Both the position numbers and the translations under genes were made by a program. Shown piece by piece: positions 57,995 to 64,000 of a stretch of DNA of 64,000 nucleotides. The notes beneath the pieces are model-generated. The model was not told where the DNA came from, ran no database searches, and saw only the letters and a program-made list of their open reading frames with translations. Numbering within the stretch: position 1 is the first letter of the stretch; every line of letters starts with the position of its first letter. Location of the stretch: the NCBI RefSeq assembly GCF_039645565.1, contig NZ_CP147914.1, forward strand, positions 1,423,573 through 1,487,572, read 5' to 3'. The stretch is from Sulfurimonas sp. HSL1-2 (GTDB lineage: Bacteria; Campylobacterota; Campylobacteria; Campylobacterales; Sulfurimonadaceae).

Positions 57995-58561
57995 ATGTAT
58001 CGTAGAGCTTTCATGAAACACGCCGCGCTGGCCGCGGCCGCGGCGGCGCTCTCCACCCCGCTCGCCATGGCAGGCGCCGAGGGCAGCGAAGGCGGCAGGA
58101 TCATCACTATCGTTTCCGCTGCCGCCGACGAAACCGGCTACGCGAACGCCCCCAGTACGGGTGACATCCTCCGGCTGGGCAGCGACAGGCTGGAGAACTT
58201 CCGCCTGCTCGCCGCGGCCATCGCCGAAAACAGTGGCGCGACGTTCTGCGGCCTGGTGGCGCCGAGCGATTACGCCCTGCTGCAGCAGGCGGCCATGCCG
58301 GCGCGGGTCTCCTTCGTTTCCGAGATCACCCATATGCCCTCCGCATCGGGGATGAACCATACGGAATCGACCCTCTCCGCCACGACGATGAAAAAGGTTT
58401 TCGATCATATCGATACGGTCCCGACCGACCGGTACGGTCTGGCGGTCTCGGCCTACCACACCGTCATCGGGCTCAATGCGGCGGCCGTCGCCAAACGACA
58501 CGACTTTACCACCGGACATTTCGCGCAGAACGCGTTTGTCTCATTCGTATTCAAAGCATAA
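57995..58561 (+). CDS. Exported protein of the flavocytochrome operon (twin-Arg-type signal)
   Basis: 188 residues. The N-terminus MYRRAFMKHAALAAAAAALS has an RR-x-F-M-K twin-arginine-like motif followed by a hydrophobic stretch and an AMAGA cleavage region. The mature part has no Cys pair and no cofactor motif (LGSDRLENFRLLAAAIAEN, FVSEITHMPSAS). It lies 10 bp after the cytochrome and 10 bp before the flavoprotein gene, in the position of pchX of p-cresol catabolic clusters. Its role is unknown. Confidence 0.65.
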   Translation: MYRRAFMKHAALAAAAAALSTPLAMAGAEGSEGGRIITIVSAAADETGYANAPSTGDILRLGSDRLENFRLLAAAIAENSGATFCGLVAPSDYALLQQAAMPARVSFVSEITHMPSASGMNHTESTLSATTMKKVFDHIDTVPTDRYGLAVSAYHTVIGLNAAAVAKRHDFTTGHFAQNAFVSFVFKA

Positions 58562-58571
58562 GGAAGATTAC

Positions 58572-60119
58572 ATGAGTAAAAAACTGACGGCCATGCCGAA
58601 AAACGTTTCGCATGAAACCATGCAGAAAGCCATCAAGGCGTTTGTCAAAATCGTGGGCAAGGAGAACGTGCTCATCGGCGACGAGGAGATGCTCCCCTAC
58701 GAGAAGATCATGATGGCCGTGCCCATCGAAGAGCATATGCCGGCACTCGCCGTCCAGGCGTCAACCAAAGAGCAGGTCGTGGAGATCGTCAAGGTGTGCG
58801 ACAGATACGTCATCCCGCTCTGGACCTTCTCGACGGGCAAGAACATGGGGTACGGTACCGCCGCGCCCGCGCAGCGCGGGGCGGTCATCCTCGACCTGCA
58901 CAAGATGAACCGCATCATCGAGGTGAACCCCGATCTGTGCTACGCCATCGTCGAGCCGGGCGTGACCTACCAGCAGCTCTTCGACTACATCCATGAAAAA
59001 GGGTACAAACTGTGGCTCTCGTGCCCGGCGCCCAGCGCCATCGCCAGCCCCCTGGGCAACACGATGGACCGCGGCGTCGGCTATACGCCCTACGGCGAAC
59101 ACTTTATGATGCAGTGCGGCATGGAGATCGTCCTGGCCGACGGCTCGGAGTTCCGGACCGGGATGGGCGGGATCGAAAACTCCACGAGCTGGGGCGTCTT
59201 CAAATGGGGCTACGGCCCCTACCTCGACGGCATCTTCACGCAGAGCAACTACGGCATCTGTACGAAAATGGGGATGTGGCTGATGCCCGAGCCGCCGGCG
59301 TACAAGCCCTTCTGCATCACCTTCGACAAGGTCGAGGATGTCGAGAAGATCGTGGAGGTCCTGCGCCCGCTGCGCATCGCCAACATCATCCCCAACGCCT
59401 TTACCATCGCCAGCACGCTCTATGAAGCGGCCGGCGTCGTCAGCCGCGCGGACTATGCCGAGGGGAACCGCGCCATCACCGACGCGGAGATCGAAAAGAT
59501 CAAAAAAGATACCGGCATGGGGACGTGGAACGTCTATGCGGGACTGTACGGGACCGAAGAGGCCAACGAGCTCAACTGGAAGATCATCCAGTCGGCCGTC
59601 TCCGCCAATTTCAAAAATGTCGCCTTCCTGACCGCGGCCGAGATGGGGGACGACCCCATCTTCACATACCGCGCCGACCTGATGCGGGGCTACATGACCC
59701 TCCAGGAGTTCGGCCTCTACAACTGGCGCGGCGGCGGGGGGAGCATGTGGTTCGCACCGGTGGCACCCGCCGAGGGTAAACATACGCTGAACCAGTCCGC
59801 CCTGGCCAAAAAGATCCTGAACAAATACGAATTCGACTACGTCGCCGAGTTTATCGTGGGGTGGCGGGACATGCACCATATCGTCGACCTGCTCTATAAC
59901 CGCAACGATCCCGAGGAGATGCAGCGCGCGCATGACTGTTACGCGGAGCTGGTCCGGGAGTTTGCCGCCCAGGGCTACGGCGTCTACCGCACCAGCAGCG
60001 GGTTTATGGACCTCGTCGCCGAGACGTACGGTCCGGAGATCCACAACGTCTTCCAGAAAATCAAACGCGCCCTCGACCCCAAGGGGATCCTGGCACCGGG
60101 CAAGTCGGGGATCTATTAA
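58572..60119 (+). CDS. FAD-linked oxidase of the 4-cresol/vanillyl-alcohol oxidase family (PchF-like)
   Basis: 515 residues from the ATG at 58572, preceded by AAGGAAG. PCMH-type FAD domain (about 45-220): VQASTKEQVVEIVKVCDRYV and FSTGKNMGYG, then AIVEPGVTYQQLFDY. The C-terminal cap (about 230-515) contains the family segment LYNWRGGGGSMWFAPV, where the Tyr is a candidate for covalent FAD attachment as in p-cresol methylhydroxylase, and YRTSSGFMDLV at the end. With PchC-like cytochrome it forms a flavocytochrome that hydroxylates p-alkylphenols. The substrate is inferred from family. Confidence 0.85.
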   Translation: MSKKLTAMPKNVSHETMQKAIKAFVKIVGKENVLIGDEEMLPYEKIMMAVPIEEHMPALAVQASTKEQVVEIVKVCDRYVIPLWTFSTGKNMGYGTAAPAQRGAVILDLHKMNRIIEVNPDLCYAIVEPGVTYQQLFDYIHEKGYKLWLSCPAPSAIASPLGNTMDRGVGYTPYGEHFMMQCGMEIVLADGSEFRTGMGGIENSTSWGVFKWGYGPYLDGIFTQSNYGICTKMGMWLMPEPPAYKPFCITFDKVEDVEKIVEVLRPLRIANIIPNAFTIASTLYEAAGVVSRADYAEGNRAITDAEIEKIKKDTGMGTWNVYAGLYGTEEANELNWKIIQSAVSANFKNVAFLTAAEMGDDPIFTYRADLMRGYMTLQEFGLYNWRGGGGSMWFAPVAPAEGKHTLNQSALAKKILNKYEFDYVAEFIVGWRDMHHIVDLLYNRNDPEEMQRAHDCYAELVREFAAQGYGVYRTSSGFMDLVAETYGPEIHNVFQKIKRALDPKGILAPGKSGIY

Positions 60120-60169
60120 TCCCCCCGGCGCACTGCGCACCGGGCCTGCCTTACTCCTTCACGGTTAAA

Positions 60170-60823
60170 TCACTCCGCTTCCTGACCTTCCAGCCACGTC
60201 TCGACCTCATCGACAAAGAACCCCTCGGCGCCGTCGAGCACATGGTTCGCACCGTCGATGCCATACTGTTTGTACTTCGGTCCCACGAGTTTGGCGCGCG
60301 TCGCGGCGAACCCTTCGTCCTCCCCGTTCGCCCTGCCCCAGACGTCCAGCACACTGATGTTGATCTTCGGCATATTGTCGTTGCAGGAGACGACCTTGCT
60401 GCCGTTGCCGCGGCACCCCACGGCGATGTACCCCTCAACGGACGTATCGGGGTGCGAAACGAGGTAACTCGAAGTCATCCCCGCTCCCAGCGAGTGCCCC
60501 ATAAGGTAGATCGTCTTCACCCCGTGCTCTTTCAGGTAGACGATGGCCTGGTCGATCATGGCGTCCACACGCGGCTGCTCCACTTCGTATCCCTCGTAAT
60601 CCTCGTGGTTCGTCGGCATCTGCAAAGAGAGGGTGTGGAACTCCAGGTCTTCGTTCAGCGCCTTACGCAACGGCCCGACGACTTTGAAATCGGGATGCAT
60701 CCCCTTGCCGTGCGCGAGGATGATGCCTTTGTCACTGGCACCTTCAAGGTAGAGGGCTTTTTCGGGTAGCGTGACGGCCAGCAGGGAGAGGGGAACAAGA
60801 GCGGTCAGCAGCAGACGGTGCAT
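60170..60823 (-). CDS. Alpha/beta hydrolase with signal peptide
   Basis: 217 residues. Signal peptide MHRLLLTALVPLSLLAVTLP. The nucleophile elbow is MGHSLGAGMTSS; the Asp is near LDVWGRANGEDEG and the His near GANHVLDG. These form a serine-hydrolase triad. Short, so a DUF3530-like or dienelactone-hydrolase-like esterase fold. Periplasmic localisation is expected. Convergent with the flavocytochrome operon. Substrate unknown. Confidence 0.78.
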   Translation of the reverse strand: MHRLLLTALVPLSLLAVTLPEKALYLEGASDKGIILAHGKGMHPDFKVVGPLRKALNEDLEFHTLSLQMPTNHEDYEGYEVEQPRVDAMIDQAIVYLKEHGVKTIYLMGHSLGAGMTSSYLVSHPDTSVEGYIAVGCRGNGSKVVSCNDNMPKINISVLDVWGRANGEDEGFAATRAKLVGPKYKQYGIDGANHVLDGAEGFFVDEVETWLEGQEAE

Positions 60824-60909
60824 GAATGTATCCTTTTTTCAGACAAGGATAATCCATAAGTATAAATTCTGCGTAAAGATACTCAAGGGGCACCTAACAA
60901 AACACAAAG

Positions 60910-61217
60910 AGCTTCGACACGTCGAAGCGCATTAATCAATAGGCGAAAGGTCGTTAAGCGTGCCTTGAAAGCCGCTGCGGAGGCCCAAAGCCGGGAGCAG
61001 CGAGCGATTCGCGCAACGACGATTTTCTTTGGTTTCGTTTCTTTGTAAAAAGAAAGGAAAAGGAATAACTCTTTGCCACTTTTTTAGAAAAAGTAGCGCA
61101 AAAAGCGGCCTTTCGCGAATCGCTCGCCCTTCCCGGCTTTATGCCTCCAGGGCGGCTTTCAAGGAACGCTCAAGGCCAAGGCCTGATTTAATTGAATGCG
61201 CTTCGGGAACCGAAGCT
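60910..61217. repeat. 308-bp inverted-repeat element in an intergenic region
   Basis: Two imperfect inverted arms of about 110 bp (60910-61019 and 61107-61217) flank about 87 bp of AT-rich DNA. Matching blocks include CCTTGAAAGCCGC, AAAGCCGGGA and GCGAGCGATTCGCG, and each outer end carries its own hairpin around AGCTTCG...CGAAGC. The centre has a further TTTCTTT/AAAGAAA stem. The only frames in it are short and uncoded by type. This is the shape of a MITE or other non-coding repeat; whether it recurs elsewhere in the genome cannot be seen. Confidence 0.7.
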
Positions 61218-61326
61218 AATATAAGAGCTTTCGAGGATCGCGATCGGTACACTTTTTTTTCTGTGACGGCGCGGCGGGTGCCACCTGTTATAATACGCGA
61301 AATCTTTTACCCGTCCAAAGAGTCCC

Positions 61327-63162
61327 ATGATACAGTTTTCAAACCTCTCCAAGAGCTTCGGCAGCCAGGAGCTTTTCAGTAACCTCAATTTCCAGCTCAA
61401 CCCGGGCAACAAGGTCGGGCTCGTCGGCCGCAACGGCAGCGGCAAGTCCACGCTCTTCAAGATCATCCTCGGCGAGGAGAGCCCCGACAGCGGCGAGGTC
61501 CTCACGCCCAAGGGCTACCGCATCGGCGCGCTCAAGCAGTACCTCCACTTCACCGAGCCCACCCTTCGCGAAGAGGCGGCACTGGCCCTAGGCGAAGAGA
61601 TGAAGTACGACGTCTACCGCGTGGAGAAGATCCTCTTCGGCCTCGGCTTCGACCAGGAGGACCTCGACAAGGCCCCCGGCTCCTTCTCCGGCGGCTACCA
61701 GATCCGCATCAACCTCGCCAAGCTTCTGGTGACCGAACCGAACCTGCTGCTGCTCGACGAACCGACCAACTACCTCGACATCCTCTCCCTGCGCTGGCTC
61801 AAGGCTTTTTTGCGCAGCTTCAAGGGCGAGGTGATCCTCATCACCCACGACCGCGACTTCATGGACTCCATCGTGACCCACACCATGGGCCTCGTGCGCC
61901 GCAGCCTCTTTGTCATCCCCGGCGACACCCACAAGTTCTACGACCAGCTCAAGGCCAACGACGAGCTCTACGAGAAGCAGAAGGCCGCCGACGACAAGAA
62001 GCGCAAGGAGCTGGAAGACTTCATCGCCCGCAACAAGGCGCGTGCCTCCACCGCGGCGCTGGCCCAGTCCAAGGTCAAGCAGCTCGAGAAGATGGGGGAG
62101 ATGGACGACCTCGGCTTCGACCCCACGCTGAAGTTCGACTTCAACTTCAAGGAGACCCCGGCCAAGGTGCTGCTGGAAGTCAAAGACCTCAGCTTCGGCT
62201 ATACGCCGGAGCACCTGCTTTTCAAGGACGTCTCCTTCACACTGGAGAAGGGGCAGTGCCTCGCCATCATCGGTAAGAACGGTACGGGTAAATCGACCCT
62301 GCTCAACAACATCGCCGGCGAGCTCACCCCTTTAAGCGGCGAAGTGGCGTTCCACCCCTCTACCTCCTTCGGCCATTTCGGGCAGACGAACATCTCGCGT
62401 CTCAACCCGGGCCAAACCATCATGGAGGAGATCTACGAGGCCAACCCGAAACTCTCCGCCTCCGTCGTGCGCGGCATCTGCGGCGGCATGATGTTCAGCG
62501 GGGACCTCGCCGAGAAGAAGGTCTCCCTGCTCTCGGGCGGCGAGAAGAGCCGCGTCATGCTCGGCCAGATCCTCGCGCGCCCGGCGAACCTGCTCTTCCT
62601 CGACGAACCGACCCACCACCTCGACATCGACTCCATCGAGGCGCTGATGGTCGCCATCGAGAATTTCCAGGGCTCCTGCATCATCGTCACCCACTCCGAG
62701 GAGATGCTCCGCCGCGTCGCCGACCGGCTCATCATCTTCTCCAAAAACGGGGCCGAGTACTTCGACGGCGGCTATGACGACTTTCTGGCGAAGATCGGCT
62801 GGGGCGAGGAGGACCAAGTAGAAAAGGTCAAAACCGCCCCCAAGAACAACTACAAGGCGAACAAAAAAGAGATCAACGCCCTCACCCGCGAACGCTCCAA
62901 GGCGACCGCGCCGCTGCGCAAAGCGGTAGAGAAGCTGGAGAAGGCGATCATGGAGGGCGAAGCACGTATCAAGTCGCTCCATGCGGAGCTTGTGAGCGCT
63001 TCGAACAGCGGGGACAACTCCAGGGTGATGGAACTCCACCAGACCGTTGCCAAAGAGGAGAAGGCGGTAGAGGCGGATTTCGAACGCCTCTCCGAAGCGC
63101 AGGAGGAACTCGACGAGCTCATGGCAAGCTACGAGATGCGCTTCGCGGAGCTGGAGGGGTGA
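61327..63162 (+). CDS. ABC-F ATPase
   Basis: 611 residues with two ABC domains and no membrane segments. First domain: GRNGSGKSTLFKII and signature FSGGYQIRI, Walker B LLLLDEPTNYLD. Linker rich in Lys/Glu (about 210-265). Second domain: GKNGTGKSTLLNNI, signature LSGGEKSRV, Walker B LLFLDEPTHHLD. A C-terminal coiled-coil tail (about 510-611) follows. ABC-F proteins act on ribosomes; the tail suggests the Uup/YdiF group rather than EttA. AAAGAG precedes the ATG, and a TATAAT-like hexamer lies at about 61290. Confidence 0.93.
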   Translation: MIQFSNLSKSFGSQELFSNLNFQLNPGNKVGLVGRNGSGKSTLFKIILGEESPDSGEVLTPKGYRIGALKQYLHFTEPTLREEAALALGEEMKYDVYRVEKILFGLGFDQEDLDKAPGSFSGGYQIRINLAKLLVTEPNLLLLDEPTNYLDILSLRWLKAFLRSFKGEVILITHDRDFMDSIVTHTMGLVRRSLFVIPGDTHKFYDQLKANDELYEKQKAADDKKRKELEDFIARNKARASTAALAQSKVKQLEKMGEMDDLGFDPTLKFDFNFKETPAKVLLEVKDLSFGYTPEHLLFKDVSFTLEKGQCLAIIGKNGTGKSTLLNNIAGELTPLSGEVAFHPSTSFGHFGQTNISRLNPGQTIMEEIYEANPKLSASVVRGICGGMMFSGDLAEKKVSLLSGGEKSRVMLGQILARPANLLFLDEPTHHLDIDSIEALMVAIENFQGSCIIVTHSEEMLRRVADRLIIFSKNGAEYFDGGYDDFLAKIGWGEEDQVEKVKTAPKNNYKANKKEINALTRERSKATAPLRKAVEKLEKAIMEGEARIKSLHAELVSASNSGDNSRVMELHQTVAKEEKAVEADFERLSEAQEELDELMASYEMRFAELEG

Positions 63163-63185
63163 TCCTCCTCGACTTCGTCCAAAAG

Positions 63186-64000
63186 TCAAACTTCTAAATA
63201 TTCTTCTTTGTAGCGCTGCAAATTTATAAAGTTTGTATTTGCACAATAAATTATTGGTTTACCTGTAGAAGCCACTTGGGATCTTCCAACGACTATAACA
63301 TGGGCACCATTTAACTCTTCTAGATTTTTTATTTTGAAAGCATCTATAAACTCATCCGCCTTGTCTGGAAATATTTTTATACTCAGCTCTTTTTTTGAGT
63401 CCCCCGCATTGAGCCAAATAGTTCCGTCTGAACTCTTATTGGCAGTAACAATCAATCCCCAATAAATTTTATGTTCACGACCTTCACTTGGTTTAAAATC
63501 ATCAAAATTGACAATTTCATTTCTGACAATTCCATCGATTTGAATTGCACCTGCTGATGAATAGAAACGTATTTTTTTATCAGAAAATCGGAAATTTTGA
63601 TATCTTACTAACGAAGCCAACACCTGTCGTAATGTTTTATCTTTATTAGTGTAATTTTTACCAGCCAAACCCTTAACATTACGTGTACCACTCGGATCAG
63701 TGTCATCACTTGTCTCTTTCTTATTTTCATTAGACAAGTCCGCGATAACACCACCTTTTTTTTCGTCCAGATTAACCGCAATTTCATCTGCAGTAGTGAC
63801 AGTTTCTGTAGTCGAAGGCGCAGCATCTCGTTCATCTTCAACAAGTACATAACTCGTTTTTTGGCTACATCCTTCTTTGTGATGAGAATTAAAATAAGCT
63901 TCCCTATCTTTTATCCCATTCTGAGTTGAACGAGTAAACCATGCTCTTTCTTTACATTCGACACAAAAAAGACTTGCCCTTTTTTCTTGTAGTTCATCAT
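63186..64000 (-). CDS. AT-rich gene of unknown function, 5' end beyond the window
   Basis: The frame is open from the window end to 63186, about 270 residues. From the edge the reading includes a Cys motif (LFCVECKERAWF then HHKEGC), which looks like a small zinc-binding treble, then an acidic low-complexity linker, then a C-terminal domain from about 63740 leftward (LVRYQNFRFSDKKIRFY, GAHVIVVGRSQVASTGKPI) of alpha/beta composition with an OB-like flavour. The base composition is far more AT-rich than the ABC-F neighbour, so acquisition is likely. A start at TTG 63737 is possible but the upstream open frame argues for a longer protein. Confidence 0.55.
   Translation of the reverse strand, partial: DELQEKRASLFCVECKERAWFTRSTQNGIKDREAYFNSHHKEGCSQKTSYVLVEDERDAAPSTTETVTTADEIAVNLDEKKGGVIADLSNENKKETSDDTDPSGTRNVKGLAGKNYTNKDKTLRQVLASLVRYQNFRFSDKKIRFYSSAGAIQIDGIVRNEIVNFDDFKPSEGREHKIYWGLIVTANKSSDGTIWLNAGDSKKELSIKIFPDKADEFIDAFKIKNLEELNGAHVIVVGRSQVASTGKPIIYCANTNFINLQRYKEEYLEV

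Noticed and set aside
60894-60960. Possible third attC (CCTAAC ... CGTTAAG around GCTTCG hairpin)
   Set aside because: The core boxes are partly present but the stem does not extend beyond the 6-bp GCTTCG hairpin, and the sequence is better explained as the outer arm of the 308-bp inverted repeat.
61029-61382. 117-codon frame in the intergenic repeat
   Set aside because: It crosses both arms of the inverted repeat and overlaps the ABC-F start; there is no ribosome site and no protein-like pattern.

Overview
The window looks like chromosome from a Campylobacterota (Epsilonproteobacteria) bacterium, probably a free-living chemolithotroph of the Sulfurimonas type. The support is a PEB4-type periplasmic PpiC, a NifU resembling the Helicobacter/Campylobacter form, CmoA, a DksA-like zinc-finger protein, compact gene packing, and several promoters placed directly against start codons. 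The backbone is GC-rich. Two stretches are clearly AT-rich and look acquired: 16.2-20.2 kb and 63.2-64.0 kb. Species assignment is inference.

Layout. 0-7.1 kb is housekeeping: PpiC, a hybrid histidine kinase, Nth, PepD, CmoA, a DksA-like protein and RibBA. 7.1-7.65 kb carries tRNA-Gln and initiator tRNA-fMet behind a near-consensus promoter, plus a 78-bp duplication of the tRNA-fMet 3' end. 7.65-12.35 kb is a four-gene operon for an apparent exopolysaccharide synthesis/export machine: SPOR-TPR-YaiO-like barrel, HEAT-like membrane protein, GT2 synthase, and a phosphatase-like protein without a catalytic loop. 12.6-25.2 kb holds accessory nitrogen-fixation genes (NifO/ArsC-like, NifQ-like, SagB-like, ankyrin, Tpx) and a MoxR ATPase/VWA pair. 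A low-GC integron-type gene-cassette array with two attC sites sits inside this run; its genes include an HNH-membrane protein next to a coiled-coil membrane protein.

25.3-44.3 kb is the nif region proper: nifA, two unlabelled small proteins (one directly behind a sigma-54 promoter), an AraC regulator, a biotin carboxylase, nifT, an FAD oxidoreductase, an aldo/keto reductase, nifU, a P-II-like protein, rpoN, two 2Fe-2S ferredoxins, nifZ, nifW, nifF flavodoxin, the NifX-associated protein, nifX, nifN, a YceI/TetR pair and nifE. nifH, nifD, nifK and nifB are not in the window. NifA plus the local RpoN would drive the -24/-12 promoters before nifE, nifU and the 39-aa peptide. Products then assemble FeMo-co (NifE, N, X, Q), supply Fe-S clusters and electrons (NifU, ferredoxins, flavodoxin) and protect or mature nitrogenase (NifW, NifZ, NifT).

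44.4-64 kb mixes secreted Gln/Met-rich proteins, a diguanylate cyclase, an AMMECR1-SnoaL fusion, TrpB, a TrpF-like protein lacking its catalytic Cys, cold-shock proteins, SodB, a two-component pair, a p-cresol-methylhydroxylase-like flavocytochrome operon, an alpha/beta hydrolase, a 308-bp inverted-repeat element, an ABC-F ATPase and a truncated AT-rich gene running off the end.
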